A stretch of DNA of 64,000 nt, taken from positions 450,530-514,529 of the forward strand of contig JAHCIT010000002.1 in the NCBI GenBank assembly GCA_026129095.1, written 5' to 3'. The stretch comes from Deltaproteobacteria bacterium. GTDB taxonomy: Bacteria; JAGRBM01; JAHCIT01. The notes below the pieces were generated by a model. That model did not search any database. It was not told where the DNA came from and worked only from the letters and a program-made list of their open reading frames with translations. Below, in pieces: positions 1 to 10,100 of this stretch; position 1 is the first letter of the stretch, and each line of letters opens with the position of its first letter. Made by a program: the position numbers and the translations under genes.

Positions 1-2
1 GG

Positions 3-284
3 TTCCGTTCAGGCGAGCGGGCATTTTTCTTCCTGCGCCGGGCTGCGGGCAGGTGGATCGTGATCGGGCTGTCCCAGGGGGCGCGTCCGGTTTACCGGAA
101 CCTGAATGGCGATCTGGTCGTGGAGGCTGCTCCCATTGACCAGATCCGGACAGCTTCCGGCACTGCAGCCGATGCCGTCGGCTCGCCTCTGGAAGCATTC
201 CGCAATCAGGTCCGTTCATTGATTGAACAGGCCCACCGCACCCGCGAAGCGGGGCGCCGCCAGGACAGTCCAAAGCCCGATTGA
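3..284 (+). CDS. C-terminal part of an unrecognised protein (truncated by window edge)
   Basis: The frame is open from the first complete codon at position 3 to the TGA ending at 284, so this is the tail of a gene that begins upstream of the window. An internal ATG at 60 falls inside a conserved-looking stretch (a run of hydrophobic residues with the local sequence VIGLSQGARPVYRN), so I do not treat it as the start. The visible 93 residues end in a charged, Arg-rich helix. The GLSQG segment recalls the end of secreted proteins common in deltaproteobacteria, but I cannot name a family. It precedes purH by about 100 bases on the same strand. Confidence 0.6.
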   Translation, partial: FRSGERAFFFLRRAAGRWIVIGLSQGARPVYRNLNGDLVVEAAPIDQIRTASGTAADAVGSPLEAFRNQVRSLIEQAHRTREAGRRQDSPKPD

Positions 285-388
285 CCACCGGGCCATCCGA
301 CACTATCTCCCCGGAACTTGCTGCCCCTGACTGCCCTGTGCTCCTTCTGGCGCCAGAGGCACATGCCGGGCCGGGGAGATGAACTGTC

Positions 389-1963
389 GTGACGGATCGT
401 CTGGCGTTGCTGTCGGTATCAGACAAGGCGGGACTGGTGGAATTCGCAAGGGAGCTGAACAGCCTTGGCTGGAAGCTGCTCTCCACCGGCGGCACTGCCC
501 GCACCCTTCGTGATGCAGGACTCAAGGTTACTGACGTGTCGGATTACACGGGCTTTCCGGAAATGATGGACGGGCGGGTGAAGACCCTGCATCCGAAGAT
601 TCATGGCGGCCTGCTCGGTCGCCGGAGTGTTCCTGCCCACACGGATGCGATGAAAGCCAATGGGGTCACGCCCATCGACCTCGTGTGCGTGAATCTCTAC
701 CCATTCGAACAAACAGTGGCCCGCCTTGGTGCAACGCTGGACGAGGCGATCGAGAACATCGACATCGGCGGCCCCTCAATGCTCCGCTCGGCCGCCAAAA
801 ACAGCGAAGACGTGACTGTCATCTGTGATCCCATCGATTACGACATCGTGTGCCGTGAACTGAAATCGAACGGAAACCGGACCAGCAGGGAAACCCGGTT
901 CCGCCTTGCCGTCAAGGCCTACCAGCATACGGCCGCCTATGATGCAGCAATTTCCAACTGGCTGGCGCAAAAAATTGACGGCGAAAGCACCCGCTTCCCC
1001 TCGCAGCTGACCGTGCCGCTGGTTCGTGTCAGGGAACTTCGCTACGGCGAAAATCCACACCAGAAGGCCGCCCTATACCGGGAAAAAAGCCCAGGACCCT
1101 ATTCGCTGGCGGCGGGTGAGGTTCTCCAGGGCAAAGAGCTCTCCTACAACAACTGGCTGGACCTGCACGCTGCCCTTGAGCTGGTGCGTGAGTTCATCCC
1201 TCCAGCCGTGTCGATCATCAAGCACAATAACCCCTGTGGATGCGCCACCGCCAGCGAACTGAGCGAAGCCTACCGCAAGGCCCATGAAGCCGACCCGGTG
1301 AGCGCATTCGGGGGTATCGTGGGCCTGAATCGCGAAGTGGATGGTCCGGCCGCCCGCCGGATGTCCGAGATATTCCTTGAGTGCGTTGTTGCACCGAATT
1401 TTTCCGCTGAGGCGCTGGAGATCCTTTCAGCCAAAAAGAATCTCCGCCTCGTCCGTGTGCCATTTCCGCCGGTTCCAGACGGTGCAGCCTCTACAGCCGG
1501 AATCGGTTCATACGAATTCCGGCGGATAAGCGGCGGCATGCTGGTCCAGGACTGGGATACCGCAGATGCCCCTGAAGCAGACTGGAAGGTAGTCACTAGG
1601 CGCCCACCCTCCGAGGCCGAACGCCGGGCCCTTGCCTTCGCATGGAAAGTCTCCAGGCACGTGAAGTCGAACGCCATCGTACTCGCCCGTGACGGACAGC
1701 TCGTCGGGACTGGCGCTGGCCAGATGAACCGGGTGGATTCGGCCCGGCTTGCAGTGGAACGGTCTGTGCTAGGGACGAAGGATGTCGTCTGTGCATCGGA
1801 TGCCTTTTTCCCGTTTCCTGACGGTCTTGAAACCGTCGCTCGTGCCGGCGCTACTGCCGCCATCCAGCCCGGAGGAAGCGTTCGCGACGACGAGGTGATT
1901 CGCGCAGCTGATGCGGCAGGCATGGCGATGGTATTTACCGGTTTCCGCCATTTCCGCCATTGA
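389..1963 (+). CDS. purH: Bifunctional AICAR transformylase / IMP cyclohydrolase PurH
   Basis: Catalyses the last two steps of de novo purine synthesis in the cytoplasm: formylation of AICAR with 10-formyl-THF, then ring closure to IMP. The protein is 524 residues, the usual PurH length. The N-terminal MGS-like cyclohydrolase domain (about 1-150) carries TGGTARTL and KTLHPKIHGG; the transformylase domain carries the IKHNNPCGCA signature. The GTG start at 389 follows a GGGGAG ribosome site about ten bases upstream. The next reading frame starts near or inside its 3' end, suggesting co-transcription. folD and gcvT further along the window supply the same folate one-carbon pool. Confidence 0.96.
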   Translation: MTDRLALLSVSDKAGLVEFARELNSLGWKLLSTGGTARTLRDAGLKVTDVSDYTGFPEMMDGRVKTLHPKIHGGLLGRRSVPAHTDAMKANGVTPIDLVCVNLYPFEQTVARLGATLDEAIENIDIGGPSMLRSAAKNSEDVTVICDPIDYDIVCRELKSNGNRTSRETRFRLAVKAYQHTAAYDAAISNWLAQKIDGESTRFPSQLTVPLVRVRELRYGENPHQKAALYREKSPGPYSLAAGEVLQGKELSYNNWLDLHAALELVREFIPPAVSIIKHNNPCGCATASELSEAYRKAHEADPVSAFGGIVGLNREVDGPAARRMSEIFLECVVAPNFSAEALEILSAKKNLRLVRVPFPPVPDGAASTAGIGSYEFRRISGGMLVQDWDTADAPEADWKVVTRRPPSEAERRALAFAWKVSRHVKSNAIVLARDGQLVGTGAGQMNRVDSARLAVERSVLGTKDVVCASDAFFPFPDGLETVARAGATAAIQPGGSVRDDEVIRAADAAGMAMVFTGFRHFRH

Positions 1964-1988
1964 TGCAGGTACGGCTAGCGCTCCAGAC

Positions 1989-4541
1989 GTGAAACTGTTT
2001 GCCGGCTTTTCAAGACTGTTTCCCCTGTGGGTCATCCTTGGATCTGCAGCCGCTTTTGCCGTACCAGAGCTGGTTCTCCCCGCTGCACCCCTGCTCCGTG
2101 GCCTGTTCATCGCCACCATGTTCTGCACCGGCATGGTGCTGCACGAATCCGAGCTGAATGAAATCCGGCGGAATCCGTGGCCCGTGGCTGGCGGTGTCTC
2201 GCTCCAGTTTCTCATCATGCCGCTGGCGGCATTTGCCATCTCCCGGCTGCTGCCTCTGGAGCCGATAGACCAACTGGGCCTCATTCTGGCCGGTGCGGTC
2301 CCCGGAGCGATGGCCAGCAACACGATCACCTATCTCGCCGGCGGGGACGTGGCCTTTTCCGTGGCGATGACCGTTGTATCAACAGCACTGGCACCAGTCC
2401 TGACGCCACTGCTGACCGGCTTCTATTCCGGTACGGCTGTATCTCTGGACACCGGCAGCATGATGTTCGATATTTTTCTGACAGTCGTACTGCCGGTCGC
2501 GGCTGGCTACACCCTTCGGTACTTTTTCACGGAACAGGTGGTACAGATAGAGCCTGTCCTGGCGTCTGCCAGCGTTTTTTCGATAACTGGAATCATCGCG
2601 ATTGTCACCGCGCAGAATGCAGGGCGTATTGTCAGTGTTGGTGCGATGGTGATCCTTGCAGTCATCCTGGTAAACGGAACGGGATATCTCCTGGGCTATC
2701 TGGGAGCTCGTCTGGGTGGGCTTGACCGCAGGCGGCGGCTGACCGTGGCCATTGAGATCGGCATGCAGAACGCGGGGCTTTCCACTGTGCTGGCGAGCCG
2801 GTATATCTCTCCTGAGGCGGCTCTGGCCGGGTCGTTTTATACTGTCTGGTGCGTTATCACCGGATCACTGCTCTCCCCCTTCCGCCGGGAAGCCGCAGCT
2901 GACCGGCAGATTGCAGAACTGGCGGCCACTGCCCAGGAGAAACCTGTTCGAATGAGCGATAACACTGAGGATGACAATGGATCCACGGCCCAGCCGGCTG
3001 GCCCACGCCGGCCCATCAACTTGCCGGGAAATCCTGTAATTCTGGAGCGGAGCGAGCATCCGGTTTCACGCAAGTCGATCTCGCCAGAGGCCCAGAAAGT
3101 CCTTTACCGGCTGAGATCAGAAGGGTACCGGGCGTTTCTCGTCGGTGGATCGGTGAGGGATCTTCTACTTGGCCGCAAGCCCAAGGATTTCGACGTTGCC
3201 ACTGACGCTTCCCCCCGGCAAGTGGCCCGGCTGTTCCGGAATGCACGGGTAATCGGCCGCCGTTTCCGGGTAGTCCATGTCCGGTTCGGCCGGGACACAG
3301 TGATCGAGGTCGCCACATTCCGCGCTACCCCCAAACCCGGTCAAGGCGATGACGAGCAGCAGGTTGCCGAGGAATTTGCCGGAAACGAAGCCGACGAATT
3401 CATGCATGACAATGCCATGGCTTCAGCTCCGATTGGCGATGACCTGGATGATGAGCCGACCGAAACGGATGCGCTCAGAATCGTGGCGGAAGCCGCCCAT
3501 GCAGACGAAGAAGATGACGATACTGAGGACGAAAGCAATGTTGAGGATCATTCTACGGGAGTTCAGGAGCGGCGGCCGCGCCCCCCGTTGCCGCACAGGG
3601 AAACAGGCGAGAACCCGCATCTACAGTGGGACGATAACGTCTTTGGCACCGCTGAAGAGGATGCATTCCGGCGCGATCTTTCCATAAACGGCCTTTTCTA
3701 CGACATCGATTCGTTTTGCGTGATTGATTACGTAGGCGGTCTCGATGATCTCAGACATCGTCTTATCCGTACCATTGGAGATCCGAATGTCCGGTTTCTT
3801 GAAGATCCTGTCCGGATGATCCGCGCCATCCGCCATGCGGCGCGTGTCGGGTTCCGGATAGAGGACAACACATGGGAGGCAATCAAGATTCACCACGAGC
3901 AGATCAAGAACTGCTCAAGGGCCCGCGTGCTGGAGGAGTTCCTGCGCGAGCTTTCCCGGGGAAGCTCACACGCCTCGCTGACACTGCTTGAGAAAACAGG
4001 GCTTCTGCGCGATATTCTTCCGCCGCTGGCCGATGCCCTTGGCCCCTGTCCCGGAGAAAACGATCACCAGAAGCGGGCCTGGCGGCGGTTTGAAGTGGCC
4101 GATCAGTGTTACCAGCGCGGCGAGCTCCCTGAGGAACTCGCCTATACTGTCGCCGTGGCTCCCTATAATGACGATCTCGTAGATGCCATATCCAGCCCCG
4201 ATTTCGATGTAGGGCGGCTGCCCGGTGTGCTAACGCAGGCCGGAGAACGAATTGGGGAGATCAACCGGCGGCTGGCCGTACCACGCCGGCTCGGCATCCC
4301 GGCTGTGAATATCTATCTGAATTTCATGCTTCTCCGCCGGGGCCTTGGTACCGGACGCATGAATGCCCGGCTCGTCACGAGTCCCCAGCGGATGCAGCAG
4401 TGCTATCCGCTCTATACAATCGATGCGCTGGCCCGCGGCGAACAGCCGCAAACCATTGATGAATTCCTGAACATGCCCCGCCAGAAAAAGCGTAGCAGCA
4501 ACCGGCGGCGCCCCGGCCGCCGAGGTTCATCCGGCCACTGA
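1989..4541 (+). CDS. In-frame fusion: SBF-type (bile acid:sodium symporter-like) transporter + poly(A) polymerase/CCA-type nucleotidyltransferase
   Basis: One uninterrupted frame encodes two unrelated proteins. The frame is open from an ATG at 1911 (inside purH); I prefer the GTG at 1989 because SBF proteins normally begin with an LFPLW-type segment, as here. Roughly residues 1-315 form about nine or ten hydrophobic helices with SBF features (GMVLHESEL, GAVPGAMASN, EIGMQNAGL). From the ATG at 2952 the sequence is a PcnB-like polymerase: LVGGSVRDLLLG, the DFD metal-binding pair, RRDLSIN, and the RNA-binding helical region RFLEDPVRMIRAIRHA. About 80 extra, very acidic residues lie between ATFR and the RRDLSIN motif. 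The C-terminus is basic (KKRSSNRRRPGRRG). Two genes are normally expected; see the finding on the junction. Confidence 0.75.
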   Translation: MKLFAGFSRLFPLWVILGSAAAFAVPELVLPAAPLLRGLFIATMFCTGMVLHESELNEIRRNPWPVAGGVSLQFLIMPLAAFAISRLLPLEPIDQLGLILAGAVPGAMASNTITYLAGGDVAFSVAMTVVSTALAPVLTPLLTGFYSGTAVSLDTGSMMFDIFLTVVLPVAAGYTLRYFFTEQVVQIEPVLASASVFSITGIIAIVTAQNAGRIVSVGAMVILAVILVNGTGYLLGYLGARLGGLDRRRRLTVAIEIGMQNAGLSTVLASRYISPEAALAGSFYTVWCVITGSLLSPFRREAAADRQIAELAATAQEKPVRMSDNTEDDNGSTAQPAGPRRPINLPGNPVILERSEHPVSRKSISPEAQKVLYRLRSEGYRAFLVGGSVRDLLLGRKPKDFDVATDASPRQVARLFRNARVIGRRFRVVHVRFGRDTVIEVATFRATPKPGQGDDEQQVAEEFAGNEADEFMHDNAMASAPIGDDLDDEPTETDALRIVAEAAHADEEDDDTEDESNVEDHSTGVQERRPRPPLPHRETGENPHLQWDDNVFGTAEEDAFRRDLSINGLFYDIDSFCVIDYVGGLDDLRHRLIRTIGDPNVRFLEDPVRMIRAIRHAARVGFRIEDNTWEAIKIHHEQIKNCSRARVLEEFLRELSRGSSHASLTLLEKTGLLRDILPPLADALGPCPGENDHQKRAWRRFEVADQCYQRGELPEELAYTVAVAPYNDDLVDAISSPDFDVGRLPGVLTQAGERIGEINRRLAVPRRLGIPAVNIYLNFMLLRRGLGTGRMNARLVTSPQRMQQCYPLYTIDALARGEQPQTIDEFLNMPRQKKRSSNRRRPGRRGSSGH
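2952..2955 (+). other. pcnB: ATGA at the transporter/polymerase junction (probable original pcnB start)
   Basis: The ATG at 2952-2954 begins the polymerase-like part in the same frame as the upstream transporter. The overlapping TGA at 2953-2955 is in the next frame. This ATGA is the standard overlap of translationally coupled genes, so a one-base indel upstream of it would convert the fused frame into two normal genes. Internal initiation here would give a free 529-residue polymerase. Confidence 0.5.
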
Positions 4542-4577
4542 CTTATCCAGCCGCACCGCACTTTCCTTCGTAATGTC

Positions 4578-4814
4578 ATGCCCAAGATCATTCACGAATA
4601 CCATCTGGTTGACATGCCCAAGCGGCGGATCCTCGAATTCCGGAAGCATGGGGCGAAGGTTTACAAGATATGTGAGAATCCGGATTGCGACTGGTGTGAG
4701 CAGTACGTGGAGATCATTTCCGACAGCGAGTTCATGACCTATTGCCTGCGTTGCGCGAGGAAAATACTTCGCTACGGTGTTGAAACCTCGGAAAATCCTG
4801 ATCTGGATCCCTGA
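4578..4814 (+). CDS. Small Cys-rich (putative zinc-binding) protein, unknown function
   Basis: 78 residues beginning at an ATG 36 bases after the fusion gene. It contains CENPDCDWC in the middle and CLRC about 22 residues later, a spacing that could hold one metal ion as a zinc ribbon-like knuckle. It is otherwise charged, with no signal peptide or membrane segment, so it is probably cytoplasmic. I do not recognise the family. Its position after the RNA polymerase-like gene and before a convergent gene suggests it is the last gene of that transcription unit. A real gene is supported by the start placement and the patterned Cys residues. Confidence 0.6.
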   Translation: MPKIIHEYHLVDMPKRRILEFRKHGAKVYKICENPDCDWCEQYVEIISDSEFMTYCLRCARKILRYGVETSENPDLDP

Positions 4815-4819
4815 AGATT

Positions 4820-7063
4820 CTATTCCGGTAGAGGTGGCAAGTCGGTCGCAGGCGGGGGTATGCCCGGTTCGGCGGGACGAACCGGTTCGGGTGGAGGTGG
4901 AGGGGGCAAAGCCGGTTCTGCCGGAGGGGGCGGCGGCGCTGCCGGAGCCGGTGCTGGTACTGGCGGAGCCGGCTCCGAGGCAGGAGTTTCGGCCTGCTGG
5001 CTTCCGGACCTGGTCCCTTCGCGTATTTTCTCGATCGCCTTCCGTGCCCTGGTCTCTCGTGGATTTTCGATCAGTGCCGTATCGTACTGGGCAACTGCCG
5101 CTTTCAGGTCACCTGTGAGACGGAACATTTCCCCCCGGTAGAAATGGGCCTGGCTGCGAAGCGTGGGGCTAAGCTGCCCACGGTAGACTGTCATCAGCAG
5201 TTCAAGATTGGCCGTCGCTTCGGCATATTTCTGGTCCTTGACGAGCTGTTCGGTGGAAATAAAGAGATCCTGGACCTCCCTGTCCGAAAGTTTCGGAGGC
5301 TCTTTCTGAGCGGCGGGATCAGGTGGCAAATCCCTCAGTAACAGTTTCTGTCCAACGGCACGGGCACGGACATGGGAGGGACTGATAGCCAGTGTTTCGC
5401 GCACCTGCACTTCTGCAGCCTCAAGATCCTGTCCAGCTGCCGTGTAACGGTTCGCCAGTTCCGCACGGGCCGCAGCAAAGCGTGGCTCCAGCTCAATCGC
5501 CTTCAAATAGTGGTCCATCCCAGCCGGATCCGACAGTTTGGCCAGCCCCTGAAGGTAGTGGACAAATGGATCGTTGGGACTCCGCGCACCTTCTTCACCT
5601 GCGATTTTCTGGGCCTCGGTAAATCTCCGGGCAAGCAGCAATCCAGTCACAACTGCATTCCGGCTGGCCAGCGGGGCGGAGGTGATCTGCGCCAGGTTTT
5701 CTACTGCCGTCAGGGCGCTATCCGCATAGGAACTGTCACCCTGGGAAAGGGCGGAAAACGCCTGTATCATCTTCACCAGTGCCGTGATTTCGCGTGGCGT
5801 GTCTTCCGTACCTGTCAGCGGATCCAGTACGGCAAGTGCCGCGGCATATGCGTCAGGAGTATCGGGAAGCATCGCCATGAGCGCTTCCGACACCGGCTGA
5901 AGATAGGGATTGTCGCCTTCCAGTCTGGGAACATAGTTCTCAGCGTACGGCCGCTGGGCCCGCTCGGCCTGGCTGGCCCGCAACTGCTGCTGAAGCAGTG
6001 CCTGTTGCCGGGCGATGCGCTCGGCATCCCGCATATCCGGCGGCTGGTATTCCGGTTTCAGAATGGCAACAACCGGTTCAAGCACCGGCCGGGCCGGGCC
6101 GGCGAAAAAGCGATCCAGAAGATCATCCTTGGGAAGCACCACGGCATAAAACACGCCGCCAGCCGCCAGAACCAGCAATACCAGGCCAATCGCTGCCGTC
6201 AGCACAAGGCTCCCGCCCTTTGGCGCAGATGGGGCCTCTTCGTCGAGACTGTCGAGCTCAAAGCCCAGCGTTGCCGGCTTACGTGGAGACTGCTGTGCGG
6301 GTGGCGACAGCCTGATGTTTTCAGGCACAGGTTCTGGAGCTGAAGCCGGAGCCGGAGCCGGTGGCTTGGAAACCGGCGTAACTGCATCCGGATCCGGAGC
6401 AAGACCCAGCAGCGGAGCAATTTCTATGAATTTCTGTGGCGGAGCCCAGTCCGAGCCGTCGCGAGAATAGGTGTCGCGTGCCCCAATCCGCTCATTGGAT
6501 ATCCAGGACTGGACTGTATTCAGATCCGCAGGACCGTATATCAGGCCAAGACCCTGCTTCTTGACGCGCCATTTGGCACCGGAATCTTTTACAGGTGCAG
6601 CGACGGCCGTCTTGGCAGCGGCTGGAGCCGCCGGAGCTGGTGATGGCTTGGCCGGGGGTGGGGTTGCCGGAGCGGCAGGCTTTGGCTGTGGCGGCACTTT
6701 TACCAGATCATTCAGCGTCTCCGAATATATGGGTGCCTTGCCCCCCCCAGAGTTTTGGGGTGACTCGCTGGAGGCACTGTCCGCCATCGGAATTGGCTGC
6801 TCATCGACCATTGAACTGCTCATCGGAGCCGATTTTGCACCGCCATGAATCGGATCATCATCGGATCGGGGAGTGGACGGCTTTGCCGCGGGTACAGTCT
6901 TTGCTGGAGGCGGGGCTGATGCTTCGCCATCAACTGCCTTGCGCTTGACCACAAAAACATTGGAGCAGCTGCTGCAACGGACTTTCGTTCCCTGTGGAGA
7001 AAGTTTCTGCGGGTCCAGATTGTACTGGGCGCTGCATTTCGGACATTTCACCCGCATCGCCAT
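4820..7063 (-). CDS. Zinc-ribbon (MJ0042) / GYF_2 / transmembrane / TPR protein (shorter paralogue)
   Basis: 747 residues from the ATG at 7063, chosen because GAGGGAG lies about nine bases upstream and the zinc ribbon begins at once; the frame is open to 7240 but upstream residues are junk-like. Order: MJ0042 zinc ribbon (Cys7, Cys10, Cys30, Cys33), Pro/Ala-rich linker, GYF_2-like domain (about 163-222, with IYGPADL and a following tryptophan), second linker, one membrane helix (about 286-310), then a TPR-rich region (about 410-680) and a Pro-rich tail. This predicts a cytoplasmic ribbon and GYF with a periplasmic TPR scaffold. It lies 106 bases downstream of a longer paralogue on the same strand. 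The plan resembles the N-terminal half of myxobacterial GltJ; that link is inference. Confidence 0.85.
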   Translation of the reverse strand: MAMRVKCPKCSAQYNLDPQKLSPQGTKVRCSSCSNVFVVKRKAVDGEASAPPPAKTVPAAKPSTPRSDDDPIHGGAKSAPMSSSMVDEQPIPMADSASSESPQNSGGGKAPIYSETLNDLVKVPPQPKPAAPATPPPAKPSPAPAAPAAAKTAVAAPVKDSGAKWRVKKQGLGLIYGPADLNTVQSWISNERIGARDTYSRDGSDWAPPQKFIEIAPLLGLAPDPDAVTPVSKPPAPAPASAPEPVPENIRLSPPAQQSPRKPATLGFELDSLDEEAPSAPKGGSLVLTAAIGLVLLVLAAGGVFYAVVLPKDDLLDRFFAGPARPVLEPVVAILKPEYQPPDMRDAERIARQQALLQQQLRASQAERAQRPYAENYVPRLEGDNPYLQPVSEALMAMLPDTPDAYAAALAVLDPLTGTEDTPREITALVKMIQAFSALSQGDSSYADSALTAVENLAQITSAPLASRNAVVTGLLLARRFTEAQKIAGEEGARSPNDPFVHYLQGLAKLSDPAGMDHYLKAIELEPRFAAARAELANRYTAAGQDLEAAEVQVRETLAISPSHVRARAVGQKLLLRDLPPDPAAQKEPPKLSDREVQDLFISTEQLVKDQKYAEATANLELLMTVYRGQLSPTLRSQAHFYRGEMFRLTGDLKAAVAQYDTALIENPRETRARKAIEKIREGTRSGSQQAETPASEPAPPVPAPAPAAPPPPPAEPALPPPPPPEPVRPAEPGIPPPATDLPPLPE

Positions 7064-7169
7064 TGGCCAACTACTCCCTCGTCTCACACGGACAACCAGC
7101 CTGCTAGCCGTCCGCAAACCCCTGAGTAGACGCCTTTTTAGCGCCCGCCCGCCTGAATACCAAATCCCG

Positions 7170-10100
7170 TTACCTGACGCCGAGCTGGGCCATTTCGGCT
7201 GGCTGGTACTTATGGCCGACGAGAATCCGGCGGATCTCATCCTCTCCCAGCCCCTGCCCGCGAATGGCTCCGATCACGTCCATTTTCCGTTTGTCGCTGA
7301 GCTGCGCGGTTTTGGCGAGTGCCCTGCTCCAGCTCGCTACGGCACCACGTGAATCATTCTTCTCATAAAGCAACGAATAGCCAATCTGGACATGGGCCTC
7401 ACCCAGGTTCGAATCATACCGGATAGCCTGCCGGCAGTGGCCTTCGCCGCCAACATAGTCCTGCTTGTCCATGGCGATCAGACACCGGTACAAGTGCGCC
7501 TTGGGAATTGCCGGTCTGATCGACAGTAACCGTTTCAGCGTCGCATCCGACTGGGCTGGGCGGTCAAGCTCGTCCCTTTCCACGTACCCCATGACCTGAA
7601 GCGCCTCAATCTGGATTTCGCCCAGAAGCTGCAGCCGGTCCGCTTCCCATTTCGGCCAGCGACGCGGGTGCCAGTCCAGAAACTGCTCTGCAAGCGGGGC
7701 CGTCTCGGGAACAATGGCGTATTTCTTCAGTGTACGGATTCGCTCCTCTTCCTGTGCAAGCTTTGGAAGAAGCTGCTCGTACATGGCATGGGCTTCACGC
7801 CATTTTTCCTGGCGGGTCAGAATCCGGGCTTTGGCGATATCAGGGTCGATAAATGGTGACCATCCCTGGGATTCATTGGCCTGAGCCTTGCGGATGGATA
7901 CATCAAGCTGCTGATTCGCCTGAGCATACTGGCGAAGTCCGGCCCACGCACGCCCCCACCAGTAGGCAATGATCGGATTCTCCCGGGCATAGTAGTCGGC
8001 CTTCGAAAACTCGCCGTTTGCCGCCTGGAACAGGGCATCGGCTTCCGGAACCGGGATGGCCTTGGCCTGTGCCACCAGCGTTTCCGCCTGAGCCAGCCGG
8101 GAACGGGCAATCCAGAAATAAACCTGGGGTTCCGATTTGCGGATGGCCAGTGCCTGATTCAGGTCAGCTACCGCCTCTTCGTAACGGCCGAGATAGAACT
8201 TCACGATCGCCCGCTCCACATAGAGCTGGGAATTCTGGTCGTCGGCCTTGAGCAGCTGGACCGCCTGATCGTATGCTGAAAGCGCGGCGGCGTAGTCGCC
8301 TATTTCCCACAGGAACTTGGCAAGCTGCTGATGGGTAGCAATGCGGAGGGGAGCAAGCTCCACCGCCTGCCGCGTCCTGGAAATGGCGTTGCTGCTTTCG
8401 CCCAGCTCCCAATAGGTGCGGCCGATGGCAACGAACGTCTCGGGGTTCTGGGGATCAAGCTCAATGGCACGATCGAAGGAAGCAAGTGCGTCCTGCGTAC
8501 GTCCCTGCGTGAGCTGAAGCTGGCCCAGCGAGACATAGGCGTCGGCATTCTGTGGATCGATGCCGATTACAGCCTCATACTCGATCTGGGCCAATTCGAC
8601 ACGCCCGGAACGGGCATATGCCTGCCCGAGCAGCACTCGCGCCGAAAGGTCTCCCGGATCCAGACGAATCGCCTCTTTCAGGGCTGCCTCACCCTTGTCG
8701 TTTTCACCGATGGCGAGGTGCGCCCGTCCAATCCGCTGATGAGCGGCCTGATAAGTCCGGTCAACCTTGATGGCCTCTGCATAGCTGATCAGGGCGTCCG
8801 AAACCTGCCCAGCGGCAAATAACGCATCTCCAACGATTGTTTTTGATTCCGCCGACGGGAACACCTGATCGGCCTCCCGCGCCTTGGCGAGCGCTGAACC
8901 TGCCTGGCCATCGGCCATTAACAGGGCGGCCCGAACCACCAATACCCGGGCGCGGAATGGCTTGACGGCGGCGAGAGGTATTTTTTCCACGGCATCAAGC
9001 AGCTCGACAGCCTGCCGGCTCTGATCGGGCATCCGGCGCAAAATGAATTGCGCTTTCATCAGACGCGGATAGACCGCGTTTGGCCGGGCCGAAATGGCCT
9101 TGTCGTATCCTTCCGAGGCCTGCGTATAATCTTTCTGAAGTTCGTGCAGCCGTGCCTGAACGATGAGAGCAAGCTGGTGTTCTCCTCCCACGGCAAACGC
9201 CTTGTCCAGGGCTGCCTGTGCGGCGGCAAACTGGTCCGGTTTCCCCAGCAGTGCATACGCCAGAGCTACCTGAGCGTCAGCCGACCCGGCAGCGACGGTG
9301 GCGGCATTCTGTGCGACTGCTATCGCCTCATCTGTCTTGCCTGCGACGCGAAGTACATGGGCAAAGGCAATCAGCGTATGCTCGGCGGTGGCATCGACGC
9401 CCTTCACCGCCTCGGCCATCGCCTGACCATCCGCCAGCTTCGTTCGTTCACCGAGCATTTCAGCCCAGAAGGCATAGAGTCTCGCCAGAAGGGCTGCCGC
9501 CTGAAAATTCGATGGGTTCTTCTGGATCGCCGTCTTGAGTTCCTTTTCGGCCTCGGGGAACTGTTCGACCAGCAGCGCGCTGACAATTGCCTCTGCCTTC
9601 TGCTGGGACTGACGGGAAACGGCTTCCCGCGATGACGTTACTGACTGGCGGCTGCTGACCAGTTCCCGAAGCTTGGCTGTATTCAGCTGGGAAAAGTCCA
9701 CTTCGCGCATCTGGTACCACCAGAATGCTCCGCCTGCGGCAATGGCAAGAACGACGACTCCAACAGCGACCTTTATGATCAGGCTGATATTGCCTGCCAT
9801 CCCTCCGCCGCCCAAGCCCGTCGCGCCAATGGCATCGGCATCGAAATTGAAACCGCCAGCTCCCGCTGCCTCGGCACTGGCCGTAGCAAGAAACTTTTCC
9901 AGATCGGTATTTTCGATATTGGGGATTTCCAGGAGAATGCGCACCGGAAGCCACGGGCCTTCGTCACGGGAAATCTCGTCCTTGACTCCGATCTTCTTGC
10001 TCTTGAGCAGATCCTTGATCTTGCCTATCGGGAAAGGCCCTGCGAGCTGGTCCTTGGCATTCTTGACCTTGTACTGGCCGGCGGCCACCGCAACCGTGTC

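Noticed and set aside
1911-1988. Upstream ATG of the transporter/polymerase frame
   Set aside because: Residues coded here match neither SBF proteins nor a signal peptide and overlap purH; GTG at 1989 fits the family start better.
5372-6343. Long plus-strand frame (over 300 codons) inside the shorter ZnR-GYF gene
   Set aside because: It lies antisense to a gene with clear domains and a good ribosome site; the translation is compositionally random (Arg/Gly/Pro-rich) with no motif.
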